Source: Eubacteriales bacterium (lineage in GTDB: Bacteria > Bacillota > Clostridia > Lachnospirales > Lachnospiraceae). From it: a DNA stretch of 64,000 nt. The stretch's first letter is position 1. Each line of letters begins with the position of its first letter. The stretch spans positions 1 to 64,000 of the forward strand of contig JAUNOK010000012.1 in assembly GCA_030537195.1 (NCBI GenBank), written 5' to 3'. The translations under genes and the position numbers were made by a program. Shown here in pieces: positions 54,004-63,123 of this stretch. The notes below the pieces were generated by a model. The model was not told where the DNA came from and searched no databases. It was given only the letters and a program-made list of their open reading frames with translations.

Positions 54004-54791
54004 TTTATCTCTCCCCTGTCTATATTCCTGAATTTTTCATATCTTGAATTAGCAATTTCTTTTGGTTTCATTCTTCCAAGAATGCCAAGTTCTTTTTCCA
54101 ACATCCTTGATATATCCGAAAAACACCTGTCTCCTTCTGCAATTATGCCGTCAACAAGTCCGGCAGTAAGAAGGTCCTGTGCCGTAAGCTTCATAATTTC
54201 ACTTGCCTGCGGTGCTTTTTTTGCGTCTTTATATATTATTGATGCAAAGCCTTCCGGTGAAAGAATTGAATATACCGCATTTTCAAGCATATATACTCTG
54301 TTGGCTGCAGCAAGTGCTAAAGCACCGCCGCTTCCGCCTTCTCCTGTGATTACTGATATAACCGGAACAGTCAGCTTAAGCATTGCAGCTATACTTCCCG
54401 CAATCGCATTGCTTTGTCCGTTGCTTTCCGCTTCCATGCCCGGATATGCACCCGGTGTATCGACAAATGTTATGACCGGCCGTCTGAACTTCTCAGCCTC
54501 TTTCATAAGTCGGACTGCTTTTCTGTATCCTTCAGGTGAAGCCATTCCAAAGTTATATCTGATATTCTCTTCTATGGATTTTCCCTTGCGGTTTCCCATA
54601 ACAGTTACTGGTTTTCCGTTAAATAAAGCAATTCCTGCAATGAGACTCTTATCATCTCTGTAATATCTGTCGCCATGCATTTCTATGAAATCGTCAAATA
54701 TAACATTTATATATTTCATAATATCCGGTCTGTCACTTTTTCTTGCCGCAAGGACTTTCTCATATGGTGTTAAAACATTTTCACTGCTCAT
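54000..54791 (-). CDS. accA: Acetyl-CoA carboxylase carboxyltransferase alpha subunit AccA
   Basis: 263 residues, short form (E. coli ~319) as in streptococci. Crotonase-like core with [44 protein letters not shown] (about 108-130), [20 protein letters not shown] and [12 protein letters not shown]. Joins AccD to form the carboxyltransferase. Overlaps accD and fabH by four bases each. Confidence 0.94.
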   Translation of the reverse strand: MSSENVLTPYEKVLAARKSDRPDIMKYINVIFDDFIEMHGDRYYRDDKSLIAGIALFNGKPVTVMGNRKGKSIEENIRYNFGMASPEGYRKAVRLMKEAEKFRRPVITFVDTPGAYPGMEAESNGQSNAIAGSIAAMLKLTVPVISVITGEGGSGGALALAAANRVYMLENAVYSILSPEGFASIIYKDAKKAPQASEIMKLTAQDLLTAGLVDGIIAEGDRCFSDISRMLEKELGILGRMKPKEIANSRYEKFRNIDRGEIK

Positions 54792-55561
54792 GCTTCTCCT
54801 CCGGTATTAACATGCATTTGCAATATTTTAGACAATGTGTCTTTCATATCTTTCCGGTCAACTATCATATCTATCATTCCATGCTCCAGCAGAAACTCTG
54901 AATGCTGGAACCCTTCCGGCAGCTTCTGTCCAATAGTCTGTTCAATTACTCTCGGTCCGGCAAAGCATATAAGTGCATCCGGTTCGGCAATTATTATGTC
55001 GCCAAGACTTGCAAAGCTTGCGCTCACGCCACCTGTTGTCGGATTGGTAAGATACGATATAAATAATCCGCCTGCGTCCTTAAACTTCTCAATTGCCGCA
55101 GTTGTCTTTGCCATCTGCATAAGCGAGAAAAGTCCTTCCTGCATTCTTGCACCACCACTCGCTGCAAATATTATAAGCGGCAGTTTTCTTTTCATTGCGT
55201 ATTCTGTAAGCCTTGCAATTTTCTCACCAACGGCAATTCCCATACTTCCCATAAGGAATCTTTTATCCATAACCGCAACCGCTGTTTTGACACCGCCAAT
55301 ACGGCATGTGCCTGTAACTACTGCGTCCTGCTGTCCGGTTTTTAATCTGTTAGCATCAAGCTTTTTCTCATAGCCCGGAAAACTGTTTGGATTGTCTGTC
55401 TTTATCTGTGCATACAATTCCCTGAAACTTTTGTCATCACTTATAAGTGCAATTCTTCTTAATGGTGTAAGGCTTCCGTCTGCCTGTTCCTCACTATCCC
55501 TTAATCTGTTGATAGTACCCCACCTTTTCTTACGCTTTAAGAAAATGTCATTGATATTCAT
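54788..55561 (-). CDS. accD: Acetyl-CoA carboxylase carboxyltransferase beta subunit AccD, lacking the zinc ribbon
   Basis: 257 residues. Carboxyltransferase core is clear: [22 protein letters not shown] (about 89-110), [22 protein letters not shown] (about 132-153), [35 protein letters not shown]. Normal AccD begins with a four-Cys zinc ribbon (C-x2-C ... C-x2-C); here the N-terminus ([22 protein letters not shown]) has no cysteine at all. The start ATG overlaps accC's stop (ATGA), so the ribbon was not missed by a wrong start. Confidence 0.93.
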   Translation of the reverse strand: MNINDIFLKRKKRWGTINRLRDSEEQADGSLTPLRRIALISDDKSFRELYAQIKTDNPNSFPGYEKKLDANRLKTGQQDAVVTGTCRIGGVKTAVAVMDKRFLMGSMGIAVGEKIARLTEYAMKRKLPLIIFAASGGARMQEGLFSLMQMAKTTAAIEKFKDAGGLFISYLTNPTTGGVSASFASLGDIIIAEPDALICFAGPRVIEQTIGQKLPEGFQHSEFLLEHGMIDMIVDRKDMKDTLSKILQMHVNTGGEA

Positions 55562-56922
55562 TTAACCGCAATTCCTTCCTTAAGCCACTTTTCAATTTCG
55601 GTATGATTCTTCTCCCAGAAACCTGTATTGTAACTGCCTCTTATAAAATCTTTATGATATGTAAGAAGGTGCATAAACTCTCTGTTAGTCTTAATACCTT
55701 CAACTATAAGTTCCTCAAGTGCTCTTCTTAAGCGCCTTACAGCCTCAAGTCTGCTGCTTCCTGTCACAATAATCTTGGCAATCATTGAATCATAATACGG
55801 GCTTACCTCATAACCTTCGAACAGATGACTCTCAACTCTCACTCCATATCCATCAGGAAAATGTAAGAATTTAATAACTCCCGGTGTAGCCGCATTTATT
55901 CTGCACTCGATTGCATGTCCTTTTACAAATGTGTCTTCCTGCGTAATTCCAAGCTTCATACCGGCGGCTATTCTTATCTGTTCTTTTATAAGGTCGATTC
56001 CTGTAACCTGCTCCGTTACCGGATGTTCAACCTGTATTCTGGTGTTCATCTCTATAAAGTAATAATCACCCTGTTCATTTACAACAAATTCAACCGTTCC
56101 TGCACTATAATACCCTGCCGCCTTAGCTGCTCTTACCGCTGTCTCACCCATAACCATGCGCTTATCTTTGCCAAGTCTTGCACAAGGTGCTTCCTCTAAA
56201 AGCTTCTGGTTATTACGCTGGATTGAACAGTCACGCTCTCCAAGATATATTGTATTGCCATATTTATCTGCAAGTATCTGTATCTCGATATGACGGGGGT
56301 TAAGCACCAATTTTTCTATATACATGTCACCATTGCCAAATGCTGCAACAGCCTCGCTTTTAGCGGTTTCAAATGCATTTTCTATATCTTCTCTGCTGAA
56401 TGCCTTGCGCATTCCTTTTCCACCGCCTCCAGCTGACGCCTTAATAAGTACCGGATAACCAATTCTTTCTGCAATGTGTGCTGCTTCCTCTGCTGTTGCA
56501 ACCAGGCCATCAGAGCCGGGTACAACCGGTACACCGCATTCAATCATAAGCTGCCTTGCCGACTGCTTATCTCCCATGCTGCTTATTATGTCCGCTGATG
56601 GTCCTATAAATATAAGATTATTTTCTTCACATTTCCTTGCAAATGCAGCATTTTCGGACAGAAAGCCATAACCCGGATGGACTGCTTCACATTCTGTAAG
56701 AAGTGCTGTTTCTATTATTGCATTCTCATTAAGATAACTATCTGACGCCTTTGCCGGTCCTATGCACACAGCCCTGTCTGCTGCCATAACAGCGAGTGAA
56801 TTCTTATCTGCTGTCGAATACACAATTACTGTTTCTATGTTCATCTCGCGGCAGCATCTTATTATTCTTAATGCTATCTCTCCACGGTTTGCTATCAGTA
56901 TTCTCTTAAACACCTCTGACAC
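55558..56922 (-). CDS. accC: Acetyl-CoA carboxylase biotin carboxylase subunit AccC
   Basis: 454 residues; carboxylates biotin on AccB with ATP and bicarbonate. [16 protein letters not shown] at the N-terminus, [14 protein letters not shown], glycine-rich ATP loop [13 protein letters not shown] (about 159-171), [18 protein letters not shown] and [17 protein letters not shown] (catalytic). Length is standard. Five bases after accB. Confidence 0.97.
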   Translation of the reverse strand: MSEVFKRILIANRGEIALRIIRCCREMNIETVIVYSTADKNSLAVMAADRAVCIGPAKASDSYLNENAIIETALLTECEAVHPGYGFLSENAAFARKCEENNLIFIGPSADIISSMGDKQSARQLMIECGVPVVPGSDGLVATAEEAAHIAERIGYPVLIKASAGGGGKGMRKAFSREDIENAFETAKSEAVAAFGNGDMYIEKLVLNPRHIEIQILADKYGNTIYLGERDCSIQRNNQKLLEEAPCARLGKDKRMVMGETAVRAAKAAGYYSAGTVEFVVNEQGDYYFIEMNTRIQVEHPVTEQVTGIDLIKEQIRIAAGMKLGITQEDTFVKGHAIECRINAATPGVIKFLHFPDGYGVRVESHLFEGYEVSPYYDSMIAKIIVTGSSRLEAVRRLRRALEELIVEGIKTNREFMHLLTYHKDFIRGSYNTGFWEKNHTEIEKWLKEGIAVK

Positions 56923-56927
56923 CTCCG

Positions 56928-57371
56928 TTAATTAAGGATTACAAGCGGCTGTCCATACTCAACCATAGCACCGTTTTCTGCTGCCACTTCCTTAACCACA
57001 CCATCACAATCTGCTGTAACCTCATTCATAAGTTTCATGGCTTCAATAATTCCAATCACATCACCTGCATGAATACTTTGTCCGATTTTTACAAAAGGCT
57101 CATCATCAGGACCTGCCGCTGTATAAAAAGTTCCTACCAATGGGGCTTTGATTTCTTTAATAGTGGACGGTGTCTGAGGCTGGACATTTTCAACTTCCTC
57201 TTGTAAATTCTCCTGAACATTATTTTTCTTTACCGTAACACCTGTATTATGCCCGGCTTCCAGAACTGACTTTTTTAATTCAAGGCTTGCACCACTCAGC
57301 TCAAGTTTAAGTTCTCCACAACTGCTGGCATCAAACTTATCAATAAGTCCATAAATATCATTAATATCCAT
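56928..57371 (-). CDS. accB: Biotin carboxyl carrier protein AccB
   Basis: 147 residues. N-terminal segment (1-30), flexible middle (about 50-75), and the biotinyl domain (about 75-147) with the biotin lysine in IIEAMKLMNEVTADCDG. Carries CO2 between AccC and AccA/AccD; BirA at 6-7 kb would attach biotin. Follows acpP by 21 bases. Confidence 0.96.
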   Translation of the reverse strand: MDINDIYGLIDKFDASSCGELKLELSGASLELKKSVLEAGHNTGVTVKKNNVQENLQEEVENVQPQTPSTIKEIKAPLVGTFYTAAGPDDEPFVKIGQSIHAGDVIGIIEAMKLMNEVTADCDGVVKEVAAENGAMVEYGQPLVILN

Positions 57372-57392
57372 AACTATCTACCTTCAATCCAT

Positions 57393-57623
57393 TTAAGCTG
57401 CATTCTTATCCACATACTCAACAATTGCTTTAACTGATGTAAGATTAGGAAGTTCTTCTTCCGGAACAGTAATTCCATAAGCATCTTCAACTGCCATCAT
57501 AAGTTCCATTGAATCAAGTGAGTCAATCCCAAGATCATCCTTTAAATTAGCCTCTAATGTAATCTTGTCCTCTGAGCAGTTAATAGTATCCATAATAATT
57601 TCTTTTACCTTTTCAAATGTCAT
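57393..57623 (-). CDS. acpP: Acyl carrier protein
   Basis: 76 residues, acidic, four-helix. Phosphopantetheine serine in LGIDSLDSMELMMAVEDAYG (Ser about 35-36). Standard size. AAGGAGAAC lies before the ATG. First gene of the fatty acid operon, behind a perfect promoter. Confidence 0.96.
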   Translation of the reverse strand: MTFEKVKEIIMDTINCSEDKITLEANLKDDLGIDSLDSMELMMAVEDAYGITVPEEELPNLTSVKAIVEYVDKNAA

Positions 57624-57681
57624 TGTTTTGTTCTCCTTAAATAATTTTATCTAAATATATTTAACTAATATATTTGAACCA

Positions 57682-57729
57682 ATTATATAAGTGAGAATTT
57701 GATTTGTCAATACTATTTTGATATTCAAA
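57682..57729 (-). promoter_or_regulatory. Fatty acid operon promoter with FabT-like operator
   Basis: TTGACA (57705-57710), 17 bases, TATAAT (57682-57687), both perfect, on minus. Seven bases upstream lies the palindrome TTTGATATTCAAA (57717-57729), like the TTTGA-N3-TCAAA type site remembered for FabT. A half site TTTGAAC lies just past the -10. Confidence 0.75.
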
Positions 57730-57743
57730 GTATTTTTATAAAT

Positions 57744-57769
57744 TAAAAGCCACTTCCGAAGAAGTGACT
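57744..57769 (-). terminator. Terminator of the MATE gene
   Basis: Nine-pair stem (57748-57756, 57761-57769) with a TTCG tetraloop on minus, followed by TTTTAATTT, 20 bases after the stop. Confidence 0.85.
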
Positions 57770-57788
57770 AAAGCAAAACAATCTTTAA

Positions 57789-59144
57789 TTAAGAATTAAT
57801 CTGTGCATGCACCTTGCGGCGTACTACAAGGAAACATATAACCTGCATAATTATTGTTGCCGTCCATGATGCCGGATATGATATGAACAGATCATAAAGT
57901 GTTCTGTGGCTTGGGAATACAACGAATATCCAGAATATTCTCATACCTACTGTACCAATAACTGAAAGTATCATTGGTACAAGGGAATATCCCATGCCAC
58001 GGAGCGCTCCTGGAAACAGATCCATTATTCCACATAAGAAATATGGCACTGTTGTAATTGACAATATCTCAACACCACATTTGATAACATCTTCGCTGTT
58101 AGTGTATATCATAAGCACTTTATCACCAAAGATGTACGCGCCACAACCGAATACAAGCGATACTCCTACTGAAAGTATTGCACAGTCTATAAGTACCTTG
58201 TCCATTCTCTTTAACTTTCTCACACCGTAATTCTGGCTTGTAAAACTCATACATGCCTGTGTTATTGAATTAATTGATGCATACAGGAAACCAAGAATAT
58301 TGTTGGCTGCTGTATATCCTGCCATTGCCGTCGAACCGAATGAATTAACCGAAGACTGTAACAGTGCATTGGAGAAATTGATAACTGTACTCTGTATTCC
58401 AGCGGGAATACCTACCTGAAATATCTGCTTAAGATAACAGCCCTTTATCTTTAACTTTGAGAATCTTAACTGATAACTTGCATCTGTCTTATACAGGCAT
58501 CTTAATACAAGCACGCAGGATATAAACTGTGAAAATATTGTTGCGATTGCTACTCCCGCAACACCAAGCCCAAACACAATTACAAGCACCATATTAAGGC
58601 ACGCATTTATAATTCCCGCTACAATAAGAAACATCAGTGGTCTCTTGGTATCACCAACTGCTCTAAGAACAGCCGCACCATAGTTATAAAGCATGAAAAA
58701 TGGCATACCAAGAAAATATATTCTCATATACAATGTTGAAAGATTAATTACGTCATCTGGCGTTCCCATAAGCTCGAGTGCCGGCTTTGCCATTAACAGA
58801 CCGACAAGTGCCATAACAACTCCGCTTATTGCTGCAAATGTTATCGCAGTATGCACTGTTTCTGACATCTCTTTATGTTTTCCTGACGCATAGAATCTGG
58901 CGGCCAGCACATTAGCTCCTAACGAAACTCCTATAAAGAGATTAACAAACATATTAATAAGTGCTGTTGTTGAGCCAACTGCTGCCAGTGACTGGCTTCC
59001 TGCGAATCTTCCAACAACAATTATATCCACAGCATTAAACATTAACTGCAGTATTCCAGACAGCATCAGAGGCACTGAAAATGATATTAACTTATCCATT
59101 ATTGTGCCATTGCACATATCTATTTCGTATTTATTCTTACTCAT
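57789..59144 (-). CDS. MATE family efflux transporter
   Basis: 451 residues, twelve helices in two similar halves. ISFSVPLMLSGILQLMFNAVDIIVVGRFAGSQSLAAVGS at the start and VGIPAGIQSTVINFSNALLQSSVNSFGSTAMAGYTAANN for the second half are the MATE pattern. Na+ or H+ driven export of drugs or metabolites by family. Lies upstream of the fatty acid operon but ends in its own terminator. Confidence 0.93.
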   Translation of the reverse strand: MSKNKYEIDMCNGTIMDKLISFSVPLMLSGILQLMFNAVDIIVVGRFAGSQSLAAVGSTTALINMFVNLFIGVSLGANVLAARFYASGKHKEMSETVHTAITFAAISGVVMALVGLLMAKPALELMGTPDDVINLSTLYMRIYFLGMPFFMLYNYGAAVLRAVGDTKRPLMFLIVAGIINACLNMVLVIVFGLGVAGVAIATIFSQFISCVLVLRCLYKTDASYQLRFSKLKIKGCYLKQIFQVGIPAGIQSTVINFSNALLQSSVNSFGSTAMAGYTAANNILGFLYASINSITQACMSFTSQNYGVRKLKRMDKVLIDCAILSVGVSLVFGCGAYIFGDKVLMIYTNSEDVIKCGVEILSITTVPYFLCGIMDLFPGALRGMGYSLVPMILSVIGTVGMRIFWIFVVFPSHRTLYDLFISYPASWTATIIMQVICFLVVRRKVHAQINS

Positions 59145-59176
59145 GTAAACTATCCTTTATATAACATTTATACATA

Positions 59177-60415
59177 TCAGTCCCAATACCCCAGTTCAAC
59201 GCCTTTCTTGTAGATTCCAACGCCCTTGGAATAATAACCATATGCATTAAAATGCGTCCAGTCTGAACGGAGTTTTACAGATATATATCCAAATGCCCCA
59301 TACAACTCATCTATCTTCCCTGCTTTCAGACCGCAGTCACTTAATCCATTCTGAATCATATATACTCTTGTATTAAAGAAATGTTCACCAAATGCTTCTC
59401 TTAACGCCGCCTCCCATGCTGTATCATCTGTTCCAACATAGTCGTCATTATCCTCCATATATGACTGGCTGTCATCCGCTAAAGATGTTCCCGGATCATC
59501 TGTATCTCCAATTATGATGTAATTCTCACATCCAGTATAATCAATTATTGCCTGATACTGTGCAATAAGATCATCATAATCATCCCAGCCACCATTGCTT
59601 CCCATTTCAAGTATAAGAATGTCATCCTTATGATCATATGCCACCTTAGGAGTTACAATTGTTCCCTCTGGCACATACATATATTCTGGCTGATTATATT
59701 CCGTATCATCACATATTTTTATACCAACAATAAAATCATCTATATTATATTCTTCGTTGTCATCATCTTCCCAGAATTCATAATCATCTATTTCACGTCT
59801 CTTATCAATCTGACAGAGAACACCATTTATATACACTGTATCAGGGTACTCATTATATTCAATACCGTATCCGCTGAAATCATACATATATACAGGTTTG
59901 TCCTCATCATCCATAAAACATACATCTGTAAATGTTGTTTTATTAATGTTGATATCCCGGTCCGTATATATTTTAAGACCTCCCGCTCTTCTTGCAATCT
60001 CTGCAGATGTTTCACCTGATACTCCAAAATTATATGTATTAATTCCTGTAAGTCTTCCCAATGTATATGGAGCTGTATAATAACTTATATCAACTCTTCC
60101 ATTTTTTGTGAGTATATATGCCTCATCAGTTCCGAATCCCTCCATCATACTGTCACCCCAACAGGCTATTGATACACCGTCATCGGAATCCTCTTTTATA
60201 TCATTGAAAGGGTCATCCAAATCTTCATTACCAATATTCTGTGAAACCCTGACTATCACATGTGTTTTATCACCATGTGGTTTCGCGATTTTAGCCATAT
60301 TAATAAGATTATCTTTTGTTTCTGGTTTGCTTCGTAATATTATAGCCCCCGCAATAATACCTCCTGCTAACAAAACACTAACAATCACCCATATCGCTAA
60401 TTTCTTTAATTTCAT
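59177..60415 (-). CDS. Membrane-anchored SGNH/GDSL hydrolase with acidic insert
   Basis: 412 residues. Signal anchor at about 7-28. SGNH blocks: I at CWGDSMMEGFGTDEA (catalytic Ser, about 85-99), II at NFGVSGETSAEI, III at LEMGSNGGWDDYDD (G-x-N variant GSNG), V at SDWTHFNAYGY with Asp and His. Between II and III is a ~130-residue acidic insert rich in D, E and Y (FWEDDDNEEYNIDDF). Likely acts outside the cell on ester-linked groups of polysaccharide or wall; substrate unknown. Confidence 0.82.
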   Translation of the reverse strand: MKLKKLAIWVIVSVLLAGGIIAGAIILRSKPETKDNLINMAKIAKPHGDKTHVIVRVSQNIGNEDLDDPFNDIKEDSDDGVSIACWGDSMMEGFGTDEAYILTKNGRVDISYYTAPYTLGRLTGINTYNFGVSGETSAEIARRAGGLKIYTDRDININKTTFTDVCFMDDEDKPVYMYDFSGYGIEYNEYPDTVYINGVLCQIDKRREIDDYEFWEDDDNEEYNIDDFIVGIKICDDTEYNQPEYMYVPEGTIVTPKVAYDHKDDILILEMGSNGGWDDYDDLIAQYQAIIDYTGCENYIIIGDTDDPGTSLADDSQSYMEDNDDYVGTDDTAWEAALREAFGEHFFNTRVYMIQNGLSDCGLKAGKIDELYGAFGYISVKLRSDWTHFNAYGYYSKGVGIYKKGVELGYWD

Positions 60416-60524
60416 AGACTCACCTTTTCTGCCTCTTATATATCTGGCACTTCTGTTATATCACTTATTTATCCAACCTGCAAATACAATGAAATCCTCA
60501 AAATATTAAATTTACGCATTAAAA

Positions 60525-60620
60525 AAAGCGGGTGATGGGGTGCCAGGTGCCTGTGGCACCTTCTTGGCACCGACCGGAGCGAAGCGGAGACCGAACCTGG
60601 GTTCGATTCACATCACCATG
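60525..60620. repeat. Palindromic element with copies of the tRNA-Gly 3' end
   Basis: 60525-60539 (AAAGCGGGTGATGGG on plus) is an exact copy of the tRNA-Gly tail region at 60647-60661. The right end (about 60598-60618) has GGGTTCGATTC and CATCACC, a T-arm-like copy in the opposite orientation. GGTGATG/CATCACC closes the element. Inside, GGTGCC/GGCACC units form two stacked stems, and GCGAAGC lies at 60579-60585. Confidence 0.6.
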
Positions 60621-60648
60621 AAATAACCACATTTTGACAAAAAAATAA

Positions 60649-60719
60649 AGCGGGTGATGGGAATCGAACCCACGTATCTAGCTTGGAAGGCTAGTGTTCT
60701 ACCATTGAACTACACCCGC
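60649..60719 (-). tRNA. tRNA-Gly (anticodon TCC)
   Basis: 71 nt. Acceptor GCGGGTG/CACCCGC, D-arm GTTC/GAAC, anticodon stem CTAGC/GCTAG with loop CTTCCAA, T-arm GTGGG-TTCGATT-CCCAT, discriminator T. CCA is not encoded. A T-rich tract follows. A perfect 9-bp hairpin (60722-60743) lies just upstream of its 5' end. Confidence 0.97.
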
Positions 60720-60747
60720 ATAAGCACTGCTATTGCAGTGCTTTGTT

Positions 60748-60776
60748 AAGATATCATAACCATACTTTAAAGTCAA
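60748..60776 (-). promoter_or_regulatory. Likely tRNA-Gly promoter
   Basis: TTGACT (60771-60776), 17 bases, TATCTT (60748-60753) on minus, between the transglutaminase-like gene and the tRNA. Confidence 0.5.
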
Positions 60777-60781
60777 GTATT

Positions 60782-63097
60782 TTATTGTATTTTGTATGCC
60801 GTAAATGCTGTTTTTATTCTTGTTTTCCAGCCATCGCCTGAGTAATCTGAGAATATCTCTCTTGCAAATGTCTCAAGTGTTCTAAGTTCATAGCCTTCTA
60901 ATTCAATACCACCATAGACAACTTTCTCAAGAATTACACACACTCTTGCGTAATCTCCCTGCTCTATATTCTTAAATCTTGCAGCTATTACATTATCAAC
61001 TTCATCCGTATTCCAGCCAAGCGTTGCCTTTATTCCTTTTACCCTGAGAAGCTGATATATGTACTGATTAAGTATTCTGGCTTTATTAGCTGTAGAACTT
61101 TGTTCATACATTTTTCTACGATGTACCCCGACAATTACATATACAAGCTGCAGTATAGCAATGAATGCCACAACAATAATTATAATAAATGCTGCTATTC
61201 CCATTATAATAAGTCCGGTATTCCATACTTTTCTTATTATTTCATCTGTTGTACGCGTATCATTATTATTATCATCTATAACTCTTCCTGCATCTGAATT
61301 CTTATCATCATCAACAGTCGCTGTTTTACGAACACTATCTGGAGAATTAACCATTTGCTGCAATGCAGCCGTCTCATAATAATATCCCGGTGTAACATCT
61401 ATTGGCTGCCAGCCTATTCCATCAAAATACACTTCAACCCAGGCATGTGCATTATCGCCACTGACCATAATCTGGCCCTCACTGCTACCTGCAAAGTCTG
61501 ACGATGATGCATAATAACCTTCAACATACCTTGCCGGAATTCCATATGCTCTTAATGCCAATACAGCTGTTGACGCATATATTACTGCATTACCCTGATA
61601 TGCATCTGTGATGTACCATTTTAAAGGATCTCTGCCTTCCGGTGCCGCCTGAATATCATCATTATATGTAAGTCTTGCCCTGAGCACTTCTCTTACTCTG
61701 CTTACGGCACTATATACACCATCTGTCTGTGCTTCATAATCATCCCAGAATATGCTGTTCATAAGTGCATAATATTGCTTTGTTTCTGAGGTATAATTAT
61801 CGTATACAAAATCTCTGTATACAGCCTCTGCCTCCACATAATTCTGCTGTTCCTGTGAGTCCGGCTGTGTAAGCCAGTCTTCAGCAATCATCAGTTCTGC
61901 CGGTCTTGCTCCTGATATCTCACTAATCTCATACTGGCTGCTTCCGCGCAATCCTTTGCCGGCATAATTCATATCTTTATTATTCTTCTTTTTTCCCTGT
62001 ATAAATGTATTAACAGAAGATGGAACATACACATAATCTCTGGATGCATTCTTTACTGTAATTCTCATTGAATTAGCTTCGGGCTTGTCCTGTCTCTCAC
62101 TTAATGAATAGTATAACGCAGACTGTGACAATGGATTAAAGCCTTTGGCATCCAGCCAGTCTAACATTCCATAATTATCGCCACCATAAGCTGAATCAGA
62201 CAACTTCTTCCATGTTCCCTTCTCTGAATCATAAGATACTCCCACATATCCCTTAAGATATATATTCTTCTCCTGTTCAGACCATATCTCAAGCATATCT
62301 GAATCTGATTTCTTTAACTTTGCTGCTTCCCTGATATTGCCTTCAGGAAGCTTTGGTTCTCCATATCTTATATCATCAATCTGTTCTCTGATATATGTTC
62401 TTGCATCTGTTACATTTTTAATTTCGTTATCATCAATACTTACTGCCATAACGAATGCGATGAATATAATCACACACATAATCGTACTTCGGAATGTTAT
62501 ATAAAATGCTTTTCCACAGGCAGCCATTATTATTCCGGCAGCTATTAATGTAGTACTCGCCAGAACATTTATATTACCGCTGAAAAGCTGTAAAAGCAGC
62601 CATATGACAATATGTATTTCGAATTGCGGAACTGCATTCTCAGATGCAAACCAGAATGCGGTCTCTCCAATAATAACTGATACAAGAATTGCAAATGCCA
62701 GAATATCCCTATTATCACCAGTTACAGTTAATAATGCCAGACCGCCTTCATGTGCTGTATTCCAGCTATATACCATTACATCAATCCATATTCTTGCACC
62801 ATTAATTCCTCCTGTAAGCCCGGCAGGCACGAATACTGCCAGCATAGGAACTATTAATACAAGCCTTATCCATGGAAGATGTTCTTTCAGATAATATACT
62901 GCCGCACTAAACGCAATCCCCGCAATTACTGCAGGTATCAGATAATAGTACCTGTATGGCAGATATACATCCCATGTACTTACAAAAGCCATGAGTGAAG
63001 AAACTGCCATAAGAATTGTCATAACAATTATCCATATTATTTTTTTATATCTGCTATTGTTATTATTGTCCACAACCTGGACATTTGAATGTTTCAT
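60782..63097 (-). CDS. Membrane transglutaminase-like protein (TgpA type), catalytic Cys replaced by Ala
   Basis: 771 residues. About six helices at the N-terminus (to about 225), a long outside region, a transglutaminase-like core at about 495-565, one helix at about 635-660 and a cytosolic tail. The core has LRAYGIPARYVEGYYA, DNAHAWVEVYFDGIGWQPIDVTPG with His and Asp, but where the nucleophile Cys is expected (G-x-C-x-x-F/Y-A) it reads GNAVIYAS, with Ala504. TgpA proteins usually sit with a DUF58 protein and a MoxR ATPase; the DUF58 gene is next. Role in the wall or in protein assembly is inferred. Confidence 0.85.
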   Translation of the reverse strand: MKHSNVQVVDNNNNSRYKKIIWIIVMTILMAVSSLMAFVSTWDVYLPYRYYYLIPAVIAGIAFSAAVYYLKEHLPWIRLVLIVPMLAVFVPAGLTGGINGARIWIDVMVYSWNTAHEGGLALLTVTGDNRDILAFAILVSVIIGETAFWFASENAVPQFEIHIVIWLLLQLFSGNINVLASTTLIAAGIIMAACGKAFYITFRSTIMCVIIFIAFVMAVSIDDNEIKNVTDARTYIREQIDDIRYGEPKLPEGNIREAAKLKKSDSDMLEIWSEQEKNIYLKGYVGVSYDSEKGTWKKLSDSAYGGDNYGMLDWLDAKGFNPLSQSALYYSLSERQDKPEANSMRITVKNASRDYVYVPSSVNTFIQGKKKNNKDMNYAGKGLRGSSQYEISEISGARPAELMIAEDWLTQPDSQEQQNYVEAEAVYRDFVYDNYTSETKQYYALMNSIFWDDYEAQTDGVYSAVSRVREVLRARLTYNDDIQAAPEGRDPLKWYITDAYQGNAVIYASTAVLALRAYGIPARYVEGYYASSSDFAGSSEGQIMVSGDNAHAWVEVYFDGIGWQPIDVTPGYYYETAALQQMVNSPDSVRKTATVDDDKNSDAGRVIDDNNNDTRTTDEIIRKVWNTGLIIMGIAAFIIIIVVAFIAILQLVYVIVGVHRRKMYEQSSTANKARILNQYIYQLLRVKGIKATLGWNTDEVDNVIAARFKNIEQGDYARVCVILEKVVYGGIELEGYELRTLETFAREIFSDYSGDGWKTRIKTAFTAYKIQ

Positions 63098-63123
63098 CTA
63101 TATAGCAATCTCCATTTCTGTAA

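Noticed and set aside
60525-60620. Second functional tRNA gene
   Set aside because: Only T-arm and acceptor pieces are present, in two orientations, and the T-stem does not pair; no anticodon arm.
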